DNA from: Verrucomicrobium spinosum DSM 4136 = JCM 18804
GTDB lineage: Bacteria > Verrucomicrobiota > Verrucomicrobiia > Verrucomicrobiales > Verrucomicrobiaceae
Reading direction: 5' to 3'
Length of the DNA stretch: 64,000 nucleotides
Assembly: GCF_000172155.1 (NCBI RefSeq)
Contig: NZ_ABIZ01000001.1
Coordinates: 7,411,105 to 7,475,104 of the forward strand
Made by a program: the position numbers and the translations under genes. The notes beneath the pieces were generated by a model, which was not told the origin of the DNA, did not search any database, and saw nothing but the letters and a program-made list of their open reading frames with translations. Within the stretch, counting starts at the first letter, position 1, and every line of letters begins with the position of its first letter. This document shows positions 53,324 to 63,200 of this stretch, one piece after another.

Positions 53324-54787
53324 TCATCGAACCGGACTTGCAGCTTTACCGCATCCGGCTCTCATCACCGACTTCTGTACTTTCGCATTCAGCGTGCCTG
53401 GGCGCTCGCATTGCAGTTTGTACAGGCCAAGCTCCTCGTAGAGGTGCTTGTCGGGATACTGGCGGTAGCCCGTGCCTTTCTTCTGCCTGCGCCGCATCAG
53501 CCACCTGCGCAACCGCCTCTCTGTATAGGCTTGGATCTTGCGATACTCCTTGAAGACCGGGCCTTGGTTGAAGTAACCCGCCCAGCCTCTCAGTTTCCGG
53601 TTGATCACCAATGTCCTCACCTCGGGTTCCGAGGCGTGCCACAGTGAGGTGGTCTCGTCATGGATTGCCTTCATCAGTTTTTGCACAGCCTTCTTGGAAG
53701 GCCGGGTCCCTTCATATGACTTTCCGTCTCGTCCGTAAAACCGTCCGAAGCTGTAACCCAGGAAGTCAAACATCCCTCCCGGCACCTGCACCAGCCGCGT
53801 CTTGCGCTCGTTTACCTTCAACCCAAGTTTCTCCATGATCCCTTCCATGGCCTCGAGGGCCGTCGGCCCGTTTCCGGGTTTGCAACAGATCACGAAGTCA
53901 TCAGCGTAGTTCACGATCACCGATTGCGTGGCACGGTCGTGCCCAAACTTCTTCCAGGCCAGCAGGAACCTCCGAAAGTAAAGGTTGGCAAGCAGGGGCG
54001 AGATCACCCCTCCCTGCGGCACCCCGCGTCGGTGGTTGCGGCTTTCAGTCGCTTGGACAGTTCGGCTGCCTCTGCTTGGTTCTTTGACGGGGACTTTGAG
54101 CCACATCCGGATGATCCGGAGCACTTTGCCATCAGCTATCCTCCGGCTCAGGCACTTGAGCAGCGCTCCATGGGGGATGGTGTTGAAGTAATCGCTCAGG
54201 TCCGCGTCCACCACTTCACTGCGTCCTTTCTGCCTCACCTGATAATAGACAAGGCGTACCGCAGTTTTAGCGTCGCGTCCCGGACGATACCCCATCTGCT
54301 CTTCGCAGAGGTCGGCCTCAAAGATTGGGGCCAGCACCAGCACCATCGCCATTTGCACCACTCTGTCCTTCACCGTGGGAATGCCCAGCGGTCTCTGTCC
54401 TCCTCCTGCTTTGGGTATCCACACCCGGCGGAGGCGTTGCGGGCGGTAAGCACCGCTTCGCAACTCCTCCCGCAGCTCCCTCAGCCACACGCTCACATCC
54501 TGTTGTTCGATCTGTTGGAAGCTGGTGCCATCCACTCCGGGTGCCCCCGCTTTGCGGCGGCAGCGGTCCCAGGCTTCAGCCAGCACATCCTCGCGCCAGA
54601 CCTTGTCCCACAGACTGTAAAACCGGCAGCCGGGCTCGGCCTTGGCTTTTGTCAGCAGTGCACTTTGCAGCTTCCCAACCGTCCCGGTCTTGCCCGGTTG
54701 AAGTTCGTAGATGTTGCCATCAATCCTCATGGTTCTCGCTGCTTGGTTCACTTGCCAGTCATCAGGGAGCCTTCCCTCCACCCGCAT
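53324..54787 (-). CDS. ltrA: Group II intron reverse transcriptase/maturase
   Basis: This is a 487-residue maturase. RT blocks are RKAGAPGVDGTSF, RVWIPKAGGGQRPLGIPTVKDRV, YFNTIPHGALL, GVPQGGVISPLLANLYF and VNYADDFVICC, with catalytic Asp-Asp in YADD. The maturase (X) domain holds RKLRGWAGYFNQGPVFKEYRKI. There is no HNH endonuclease after it. A second ATG at 54730 (MRIDGNIYELQP) is an alternative start. The last codons overlap the intron's domain V. It would serve splicing and retrohoming of its own intron. Confidence 0.9.
   Translation of the reverse strand: MRVEGRLPDDWQVNQAARTMRIDGNIYELQPGKTGTVGKLQSALLTKAKAEPGCRFYSLWDKVWREDVLAEAWDRCRRKAGAPGVDGTSFQQIEQQDVSVWLRELREELRSGAYRPQRLRRVWIPKAGGGQRPLGIPTVKDRVVQMAMVLVLAPIFEADLCEEQMGYRPGRDAKTAVRLVYYQVRQKGRSEVVDADLSDYFNTIPHGALLKCLSRRIADGKVLRIIRMWLKVPVKEPSRGSRTVQATESRNHRRGVPQGGVISPLLANLYFRRFLLAWKKFGHDRATQSVIVNYADDFVICCKPGNGPTALEAMEGIMEKLGLKVNERKTRLVQVPGGMFDFLGYSFGRFYGRDGKSYEGTRPSKKAVQKLMKAIHDETTSLWHASEPEVRTLVINRKLRGWAGYFNQGPVFKEYRKIQAYTERRLRRWLMRRRQKKGTGYRQYPDKHLYEELGLYKLQCERPGTLNAKVQKSVMRAGCGKAASPVR
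53329..53361 (-). ncRNA. Group II intron domain V
   Basis: On the minus strand GAGCCGGATGCGGTAAAG pairs with CTGCAAGTCCGGTTC to form the short two-part hairpin of domain V, the catalytic centre of group II introns. A GC-rich domain VI stem region follows. Confidence 0.75.
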
Positions 54788-55526
54788 TACCAGGCTTCCC
54801 AGGTACTACACCCCCATCCGTCATCTGCCAGGACCCACCGTCTCCCTCGCGGGCCGATGGTTGGGCTCCGGATGCCACCCCGGCTGTCCATCCCAGCAGA
54901 CTTCCCTCGTTGCGTTGAGCCCCTTCCATGCGTACTGCCACCACTACCCCGGTGGAATCCAGGACCTTCAACCGCTCAGAGCGGCCCCAGACGACGGCCT
55001 TCCCCGTTATTATGGCGGGTCGGCTCCCACAACAGTCTTTCGAGGCCTGCACGGTGTTCACACTACATTGCAGCCCGCATGATCGCTGACTCCCTACGGA
55101 GCCTTTTCTGGAAGTACTTCGATTCATTTGTCACCTCTTGAACCGCCCCCAGTGCTTCTGGCCGGAGCGATATAGCCAGCCGGGACTTCCACCCGGTGAT
55201 TCTCAACGCCTTTCCGAGGCATACACAACAACTGGTGTGAGAATGCCATGAGGCCGGTGGCGCTGGGGCGCAAGAACTGGCTGCATCTAGGAAGCCACGA
55301 GAGCGGGCCCAAAGTAGCGGCGATCCTGACGGTGCTGGCCAGTGCTCAGCGGCTGGGGCTCAACGTGCGGGAGTATCTTGGGGAGGCGCTGGAGACCCTG
55401 TGTGACGGTGAGGGGTTCAACATCACGCGCATCGGGGAACTGCTGCCCAGCCGCTGGAAGCCCAAACCTGCGTCAGGGCTCGAACCTGAAGCTATGCCAC
55501 GGGATTGCTGAACTGCATACCTTCAA

Positions 55527-55931
55527 CTCCTTCATGAACTGGCTCACATCCCACATCCGGCCCAGGCATCTTTCCTTGAGCTCCTCTGCCGCCGCGTCAT
55601 GCCCCTGGCTGCGAAAGGTTTCCAGCGTCTCCTTGAGCATCCGCACTGCCGGCTTGGAGTAGATCAGAGTCGCCTGTTTCAGCAGCCATTCATCGGTGAA
55701 CACTTCCCCCTCCGGTCGCTTCCGGACCTCCACCATGATGTGGAAGTGGTTGGACATCACGCAGTAGGACAACACCCGCACCTGGCAAAAGCCCTCATAG
55801 GCCCGCATCAACCGCACAAACTGCTCCTTCTCCTCCGGCCCGAACGCCAGCCGCCTCTCCACCACCCTGGATATGCAGTGGTAGTACGCAACCGGAACCA
55901 TCTGATCGGCAAAATATCGAGGCGAGGCCAT
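55527..55931 (-). pseudogene. RAYT copy 4, N-terminal part
   Basis: The first about 135 residues of the RAYT (MASPRYFADQMVPVAYYHC to DVSQFMKEL) including the HUH pair. It is cut a few bases from the IS66 right end, where the frame runs on into IS66 and stops at 55473. Its leader, with palindrome GACTGCGCAGTC and repeat 55981, is the same as that of copy 1. The rest of the gene is missing on the other side of IS66. Confidence 0.85.
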
Positions 55932-55980
55932 GAGGTCCCCATCGCATTAAAAGACTGCGCAGTCAACTTCCTTCTCTCGT

Positions 55981-56003
55981 AATAGCCTGTCTCTTCGTAC
56001 TTC
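55981..56003 (+). repeat. RAYT-associated repeat upstream of RAYT copy 4
   Basis: AATAGCCTGTCTCTTCGTAC then TTC, identical to 38241-38260 over its length. It marks the border to transposase remnants. Confidence 0.7.
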
Positions 56004-56104
56004 TGCTGAGCCGGATGCCGACGCTGACCAACCGTCAGATCAAGGACGTGACACCGGCGGCTGTGGCCGGGAAGCTGGCCTGGCAACGGCCCCTGGCCGC
56101 CTGA
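56003..56104 (+). pseudogene. Transposase C-terminal remnant, family uncertain
   Basis: The frame LLSRMPTLTNRQIKDVTPAA ... LAWQRPLAA-stop looks like the C-terminal tail of an IS66-type transposase, with its LP-x-x-T and TPA pattern. It begins right at the repeat 55981-56003, so it is cut there. Low certainty. Confidence 0.35.
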
Positions 56105-56164
56105 CCCCCAGAGCCGTCAAGTGTTAGAAGACGGAACCGTCGGTGACGTTTACGGAGAAGTTGT

Positions 56165-56283
56165 GCGATCCGGTGGGGTTCAACATCACACGCATCGGCG
56201 AACTGCTGCCCACCCGATGGCGGCAGGATGCACTGTCACCCCTCGAACCTGACCCGACCCGACGGGATTGCTGAACTGCTTAC
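56165..56283 (+). mobile_element. IS66 right-end remnant
   Basis: The frame FNITRIGELLPTRWRQDALSP matches the end of the intact IS66 TnpC (FNITRIGELLPSRWKPK). It closes with the inverted end GTAAGCAGTTCAGCAATCCC at 56264-56283. Only about 120 bases remain. It joins directly to RAYT copy 5, as the full IS66 right end joins to copy 4. Confidence 0.75.
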
Positions 56284-56421
56284 CATCAAGCGCACAAACT
56301 GCTCCTTCTCCTCCGGCCCAAACGCCAACCGCCTCTCGACCACCCTTGAAATGCAGTGGTAATAGGGCGACCGGAACCAGCGGATCGGCAAAATATCGAG
56401 GCGAGGCCATGAGGCCCCCAT
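56284..56421 (-). pseudogene. RAYT copy 5, N-terminal scrap
   Basis: Only about 40 residues remain: MASPRYFADPLVPVA, then after a one-base frame change YYHCISRVVERRLAFGPEEK. It is cut by the IS66 remnant. The leader resembles that of copies 1 and 4 with substitutions, so this is an older copy. Confidence 0.75.
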
Positions 56422-56459
56422 CGCATTAAAAGGCTACGCGGTCAACTTCCTCCTCTCGT

Positions 56460-56500
56460 AATAGCCTGTCTCACCGTAAATTCTGCCTGTCTATTTGTAC
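56460..56500 (+). repeat. Double repeat behind the SUKH-like gene
   Basis: AATAGCCTGTCTCACCGTA (56460-56478) followed by TTCTGCCTGTCTATTTGTAC (56481-56500). The second lies 12 bases past the stop of the immunity gene; the first belongs to the leader of RAYT copy 5. Confidence 0.7.
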
Positions 56501-56512
56501 GACATGAACTAG

Positions 56513-57226
56513 TTATCCAGTATATTTCGAGACTAATTCAGCTGGCACACGTCTGTAAGGCATGGGTTCGAATTCTTCATTCCCAATCATCAATGGGTGC
56601 CCATCGGTGTTCAGCATCCGCAACAACCATGCATTAACATCCCGATCGCTCAAACCGGGTTGCTCCCAAATAGCAGATTGATACTCCATTGCAGTGTATT
56701 GCGGTCCGGTGGGAACAATCTCCCAGCTATCGTCATCCAATCTCTGCCGAAGCGAGAATCCAGTTCCATCATCTCCCCCATCCGCGAATCGAATCAGACG
56801 ATATGGCAGCGCACTTTCGCCCATGCTTTCCCTACGAGCCTCTTCTGCAGCCACAGCTTCTTCAGGTGACATGATGTAAATTTGATTCAGCATGGGCAGC
56901 AGCGCACAGGTGACTTTGCTATAAAACTCCTCCATCCATTCAGGGACAGAAACCCCCCAACGTTTTCTAAAAATCGAGAAATCTGCACGCCCCCACTTAA
57001 CGATTCTTCGCACTCCCCACAAAGGGTATTGATCTCTTTTACCCTCGGCCACCTCGACCAGATACCCATCCCAAGATTGATCTGGGAAGCGAACCCTAAA
57101 ATCTTTCAAGGTACAGTCCACCACGGCCCGAATGTCTGAACCCATCGCATAAAATCGGTATTGCAACTCCTCAGACTTAAGCAGATCAAGTGCAGTCATC
57201 ACTCGCAGTCTATATTGTTTCAGCAC
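56513..57226 (-). CDS. SUKH-like (SMI1/KNR4) immunity protein for the large toxin
   Basis: This is a 237-residue cytosolic protein. The start is GTG 57226, directly after the toxin's TGA, or ATG 57199 (MTALDLLKSEELQYRF). It shares with the 40962-41639 protein the WGRADFSIFRKRWGVSVPEW, YRLIRFADGG-FSLRQ and GHPLMIGNEEFEPMPYRRV blocks. The SUKH superfamily resemblance (LP-x-W/F-x-x-F; I-F-x-x-D-G-x-L) is by pattern. By position and coupling it is the immunity protein of the 57227-64000 toxin, protecting the producer's cytosol from the nuclease tip. A double repeat follows its 3' end. Confidence 0.65.
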   Translation of the reverse strand: MLKQYRLRVMTALDLLKSEELQYRFYAMGSDIRAVVDCTLKDFRVRFPDQSWDGYLVEVAEGKRDQYPLWGVRRIVKWGRADFSIFRKRWGVSVPEWMEEFYSKVTCALLPMLNQIYIMSPEEAVAAEEARRESMGESALPYRLIRFADGGDDGTGFSLRQRLDDDSWEIVPTGPQYTAMEYQSAIWEQPGLSDRDVNAWLLRMLNTDGHPLMIGNEEFEPMPYRRVPAELVSKYTG

Positions 57227-60200
57227 TCACGGCAACCCTGGGATTACAAAGTTACCAGCATAGGGAATCAAATCACCTTTCTGGAAGTTGTTCCAATACG
57301 AAGGATCAGCCTGACGCCTAAACGGCATTGGAGACTTGATTTCAATCTTAACTTGTGAATTCTCCTCTGTGACAATGTAGGTGGCTTTGTAACCCCCTCC
57401 AGAGGCTTCTATGTCATGCACAGTGCCACTGTAAATTCTATCTATGATCCCTCCAGTATTACAGCCATAAAACCTTACAGATTTGCCAATATAGAGCAAC
57501 TGCCCGTCATCTAATACAACCTGCAGCACCCCCCCTGTGGGCGGGCGCGTGCCCATGTGTATTTCCTCCCACGATGAATTCATTAAGTCTTCCACACTTC
57601 CTCTCTGGAGCCCGGTTGTATCGGCAACCCAACCCACCGGATCTTCGGCCGCTGAAACTGCATTTAATGCTTGCAGGTAGATCCCCAAACTGAAGAGCAT
57701 CTTGATAGCAACCCTCCTGCCAGCCTGCTTTGACAGCCGCTCAAGTGTATCTGCGCCCCATCTCTTCATGATGTCCTTGAATTTACCCGGATTTCCGACC
57801 CTCAAATCATCAATATCGAACATGTCAAGCTGCATAAGCCTAGAGCGAGATTCGCCAATGTTTCTTACCACGCCATTTGTGACATTATAGCGCATGACTT
57901 TTTCATATGGCAAATTAAACCTTTTATCATTAACTTGTCCCCACATCACGTCTAGGGCTTTCCTCTTAATCTCAGCTGGCGAACCAACCAGTCGCCCTGA
58001 AGAATCCGAGTACTCCTCAATAAATTCAGTCCATTGCTGATTTAATCCGCCTGCCATCGTATGATACGAAGAGTTTTGCACACCTGCTATTGGAATGACA
58101 AAATCATCCACATCAATACCCAAATTCTTCCAAAATTTATCAACCCTGGCCTTCAGGACCTTGTCGGGCGAATTTCTGAAATTCTGAAAAAGATGGTGTA
58201 GAATCACGCCCGTCGTTTTTTCGTACGGCTTTCCATCAGTCATGGATTCAAGCGCTGATATTACAGCGGCACTTGGCTCCACGTTATGCACAGCCAAATA
58301 GCCGGCTTGTCTCAAACTCTCCCATTGCGAATCCGTAATTGTTTCACGCCCTGGAGATGAATGATATATGACGATCTTGCCTTCGCTCACATGCATCCCT
58401 GGACCTTGTGCTTGAAGAATCGCTCTGCGCTTCATCTGCGATGCCTGAGCGTCGCCAGGAAGACTCAACTCAAAACCATCAAATGTAAATTCAGGACTCT
58501 GAACAATCACGCGATTTCCCGACTTGAGCCCTCTCACCGAGATTTTTGCGCAAGCATCATCAGGTATTTGGACACCGTCATGAGTCGCACTCTCAAGGAA
58601 CGTAACGAGTGACTGAGCGCTCAGTTTGTAAGTAGAAACAAGAGGCTCTCCACTTAGGTTCTGCCACTCGATATCCCAAGTTTCAATGGGGAGCAAATCG
58701 ATCATATCACTTCCTGATCTGCCAACCCTAGCCACAATCGAATTCAACTGCCAAGGCGTTCTAACTATGTCCCCACTTGCTTCATTGTAATATAGAAGCT
58801 CGTCGCCGCCGCCATCACCCCCTTTGATCCGAAATCCCACAAAGGGGCGCCCATTGGGAAATACGGGGACCGAACTGACGACCTCAACTCCATCGTCAAT
58901 GAACACGAAACCCAACTCTGGTCCTTCTTGACCAACAGGCATCAACGAGAGCCCCTTCCCATCTTGAATGCTGACGGTGAAGCCACAAGCAGACCCACTG
59001 GGTTGAATGTTTTCGTCGGCAATTTTTGACAACTGCCATCCCGTGAATTCTTTCGGCATTACCTCGTCATACGCAGTCCTTTGAAAGTGAAAGGTATTTG
59101 TGACAGCCCCCGACTCAACACATAGTATACTGCTTGCGGCCGGAAATTCCAACCTTCTACCCACTCTCGCCTGAAATACCTGCGCATGCAATAAGTCAAT
59201 ACCTAATGTGGGTGTAAATAGACCATAAATCTGAACTATTTGCCCGCTTTGCGTTGCAAAGATCTGACTGGCGGGTCCAGTCTCGACCGCGACCTCAGTT
59301 GCGGCGTTTGGAAATAGGTTAAATGCAACAACATCAATTGCATTGGCATTAAGTGGACCGCTTACTGTCAATGCGCCAGCGAGTCCTGGAGTCACGATTT
59401 GCCCTTGTTCTTGGAATTGAGGCGTAAATGACAACTCAACTTTTTCTTCTCCTTTGACTCCAGCGAGGTTCTCGGACGTTTCAAGCCTGATGGTCACATT
59501 CGATTCGATCTCAAATTGTATCTGCGTCGGGTTAATTATCGCATCGGACGGGTTGGAGCCCCCCCCTTCGCCTCCAGTCAACGCCACATGCTCCGCAATC
59601 AACTGGTCATTTGCATATATATTGATATATTCAATGTCCGCGCCGTGCCCGACTGGAATTGAGCTCGTGAATGCATCCACCACTCTCCCTGATAGGGTTA
59701 ACGTTGCCAAGTTTCCCTCAACTATCACGCTAGATTCTTCTATATCATCCAGCCTTATATCAGGCTCCCTATTGGTAAATGCAACTCTTTCAATCGGTCG
59801 CATCTGCCCATCGCTCGCGGTAACGAGATCGACTGGAGACAACTTCACTTTGGTTTCAATCCCTTCTTTAAGCGTCGCCCTAAGTTCTACCTCTTCTGAA
59901 CTTGCCCCCCCTTCCGGAATTGTAAATTTGACGGTCTGAACTTTGTCAATAATTTCGCTACTGGAGATCTCCTCGGTCTCACGTGAAGAATCGATCTTTA
60001 TAAAGATCTTCTCAAACAAACCGCCGACTCCATCTTTTCTTTGGAGCTTTACTTTCTTGGCTTCATGTAAAGCGGTTTCATTGTGACAGCTATAGCATTT
60101 TGATTTGTTTAGCAGATAATGAGACTTCACTTCCACTGCGCCAATACCAACTTTGTCGACATACTTGCCTTCGTTGAATCCGTTTAGCATCGACTCAACA

Positions 60201-63200
60201 CCTCCGATCCCGACAACCTTATTCAATTCATTGCCGTCATTTGTGCCGTCTTCCCGGACTAGATAGTAAGACCCTGCCGGTTCCCTCTTACCTTGCGTCG
60301 CAACAGCAGTAGTTAGCGATTTCCCCGCCACATACATGTGAACCGCGTTGTCAGTTGGTGGTAGAAGCTCAATCTCATCGGGAGGCCCTTGGTTGGTTGG
60401 CTTGCTCGTTGGGTTCGTAGGTTGAGAGCCACCGGCTACCTCACGGCCATCGCCATAGCCATCCCCATCCGAATCCCGAGAGTTGGGATTGGTTCCATGG
60501 GCTACCTCTTCCGAAGCGCTCAGCCCATCGCCATCCAAGTCGGCTCTTCCGTCGAAGCTGTCACGGGGATTCATGGCAAGCATCAGTTCCTGCTTGTCGC
60601 CTATACCGTCACCATCCGTGTCGGCCTTGTGCGGATCTGTGCCATGCTGTGATTCTTGCAGGTTGGTGAGGCCGTCATTGTCGAGGTCGCCATCCGGATT
60701 AACATTGGTGAGGTCGTGCTTCTTCTCATAGTCATCCGGAATACCATTTGCCGGAGCCACGTCTGCAGCGCTGGTGGGATCGGTGCCCAATTCGAACTCT
60801 TCCCAGGTCAAGACGCCGTCGTTGTCTGCATCAGCAAAGACATCAAGAGAGTCCAGAGGGTCCAACCCGTGGCCTACTTCCCAGCCGTCAGGCAACTCGT
60901 CGAAATCCGTGTCCGCAGAATGAGGGTCAGTTCCAGCCTGCCATTCTTCGAGGTTGTTCAGTTCGTCATCATCTGGGTCCAGGGTGGCGTCATCGTCCAG
61001 GGGCCGCAGACCGTTTGCAACCTCCCAATCGTCAGGCATGCCATCAACATCCGTGTCCGGCAAAGCGGGATTGGTGCCGTACACATGCACTTCCTCGCTG
61101 TCGAGCAGGCCATCATTGTCCGTGTCGGTTTGGTGATCATCTAGCCAGATTAACACGGATTCATAGCGCGCTGCCGATACCTGGAAATCGAGCTTGTCAG
61201 TCCAGTTGGTAAGCACGACGGGGTCCTTTGACAGGGAATGCGTCTGAGGATCAAGAGCGTCGAACAGACGGTATTTGAAGTCTACCCACGGAGTCCAGGC
61301 AGGCACTGCAATGGGCTTGACGGAGGCGATACCATCAAAGTCTGGTTGAGAAAGATTGAGCTTGGGATCGGTGCCGTTCCAGCGCAGCTTGAACTTGTAG
61401 GTTTTGCCGAAACGGAACTGGGAATACTCTCTCGCTGCAACTTCGCCGAAAGTGCCCCCTTCATGCTCAAGGACAATGTTGCCCGTGTCCGCGTCAATGA
61501 CGACTAGGGTATAACGCTCAGAGTTTCCACCTGTTGGATCCCCCACTTCCAGTCGAAGCGGCCAGGCTTCACCCATCTGAGGATGGGCCGGGTCGACAGC
61601 AAAGACTGGAGCGAGCCCACCATCGCTGTCGTCATTGGGCAAGCCTCCCTGACTGACTTCATCCCCATCGGAGGCGCCGTCGTTGTCGGTATCGGCTACC
61701 AGCGGGTTGGTCTGGAAGATCTTCTCATCGAAGTCGGTCAACCCATCGGAGTCCGTGTCGGCAAAGCGATCGTTGTAAACCAGCGAATTAAAGGGTGCAC
61801 CTTTGGCCACTTCCCACCCATCGGGGAACAGATCCCCATCGGTATCGAAGTTGTTGGGATGTGTTCCCAAATCTTTCTCCTCCAGGTTTGTCAATCCATC
61901 CCGGTCTGGGTCGCCGGACGCTCCCTGATCACTGTCATCACTGGTGGGATTGAGATCATACGCCACTTCCCAACCGTCCAACAGGCCATCTCCGTCGGTG
62001 TCTGGATTCAGTGGATCCGTGGTCATGATCGTTTCCACGGCGTTCATTAGGCCATCATGGTCCAGATCGTCGCTGATCTTGAGAGTGAATGTGTAGCTTC
62101 CTCCCTGAGGCTCGGCGTTAAAGCCAATCAGCTCATAGGGAATGCTGTTGAGGAAATCCAGGTCGAGCGCAAAGGAGCTACCATCGTCGTTGCCATCCAG
62201 GATGAGTTGGAAGGTGAAGGTGCCAGTGAGACCTACGGGAAGATAAAGAATGTCACTGTATTCGAACTCGCTCTCCGAGCCGTTGGCGTAGTTTCGACCA
62301 ATGTAGATGCCGTTGATGTAGGCTCTCCACGAGTCATCGTTGGCAAGGCCGGGATCGCGAATTCCCAGACGAAGCATCAAGTCCAGACCACCCGAAGGGT
62401 CGAAAATGTTGCCCAGGACCGGTGGGTTTCCATTGTAATAATCCCACGGATCACTGCCCGCCAGGAACTCCTGCACATTGGTACGACCATCACCGTCATG
62501 GTCCGCTTGTGGATTGGTCACATGATTGGCGGTCTCCCACGCGTCGGCCATACCGTCCTTGTCGAGGTCCGTCAGGTCCTTGAGACGAGGTTGCCACAGG
62601 GCGAGAGTGGAAGCTTCATCCGCAGAAAGCGCCCGCTGGTAAAGCCGGACCTCATCGAGGAATCCGCGGAAACGCTGAAAGGGCTCGTAGTCGCCAGTCA
62701 GGGAGTCGGCCTCATGTCCAAGGACCGCAAGATCAATGTCTGAGGTCACGAATGTCGCCGTGCGTTCGCCTTGGAACTGTCCATCCACATAAAGCCGGGC
62801 CTTGCCGGCGGAGCCCTCTCGCACCACCACAACATGGTGCCAGTTGCCATCAGTCAACCCAGGTTCCCACTCCACATAGGTGTTGGAATAGACGCCTGTG
62901 TAAAGACGAAGGAACTGATCCTTCAATAAGACGAGGTATGCGTTGTGGTTGGTGGCCGAGGGGGCGCTGACCACCCCCATCTCACCCTGAGTAGATGAAC
63001 GCATCCAGAAGGACAGTGTGGTATCTGCCTGCATTTCCAGCAAATCCGGAGGCAACATCACTCTGGAAAGGTTGTTGAGACCCATTCTGAGTGCGGCAGT
63101 CTCGGCGATACCAGCTTCGTTCTCCAATCCGGCTTGCATCAGTGCGGTTCCATGGGCATGCGAATTGGTCTCATCTTGAATTTCTTGTCCGAGGTCCCCT

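Larger units (their letters stand above)
53209..55226 (-). mobile_element. Group II intron inserted antisense in tnpC
   Basis: About 2.0 kb. On the minus strand it starts near GTGTATG (55226), similar to the GUGYG start of group II introns, and ends near 53209. The exact ends are ambiguous by a few bases. The 5' third (54790-55226) is the structured RNA, then comes the maturase gene, then domain V (53329-53361) and domain VI. Because it is antisense to tnpC, it must splice from a transcript of the opposite strand. Group and class were judged by eye; the maturase appears to lack an endonuclease domain, which fits bacterial class C. Confidence 0.8.
51814..55511 (+). pseudogene. tnpC: IS66 transposase TnpC split by an antisense group II intron
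   Basis: Exon 1 is 51814 to about 53208 (465 codons): a coiled-coil start (RDERIATLELEVRLREEQ), the IS66 RVEVILPC and VELVVRKYADYLPVYRQ blocks, and QADETRLPVL with the first Asp. Exon 2 is about 55224-55511 (96 codons): NNWCENAMRPVALGRKNWL, GSHESGPKVAAI and ITRIGELLPSRWKP, the normal IS66 end. Joining them in frame gives EVEI-x-NNW-ENAMRPVALG as in intact relatives. The intron lies in the opposite orientation, so splicing cannot repair this mRNA and the transposase is dead. Confidence 0.85.
50988..55520 (+). mobile_element. IS66-family element, interrupted by a group II intron
   Basis: The ends are GTAAGCAGATCAGCAAGGCC at 50988 and, inverted, GTATGCAGTTCAGCAATCCC ending at 55520, a good imperfect inverted pair. 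Inside are tnpA, tnpB and tnpC in the usual order. Removing the intron (about 2.0 kb) leaves about 2.5 kb, normal for IS66. The 8 bases on the left (CTCCTTGT) and right (CTTCAACT) do not match, so there is no target duplication. The flanks are two different broken genes, so the element was involved in a deletion or recombination. Confidence 0.85.

Noticed and set aside
53324-54787. Reverse transcriptase as retron, DGR or defence RT
   Set aside because: The maturase X domain and the adjacent domain V show a group II intron; no template/variable repeat or retron RNA seen.
36987-56500. Spaced short repeats as a possible CRISPR array
   Set aside because: The copies are hundreds to thousands of bases apart, occur in both orientations and vary in sequence; no regular spacers and no cas genes.
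36987-56500. Integron cassette array with attC sites
   Set aside because: No integrase gene, and the repeats lack the paired RYYYAAC/GTTRRRY boxes of attC. Only the positional analogy holds.
60656-62743. Long plus-strand open frames inside the giant toxin gene
   Set aside because: They are shadows of the Asp/Gly-rich TSP3 repeats, whose codon pattern keeps the complementary strand open.
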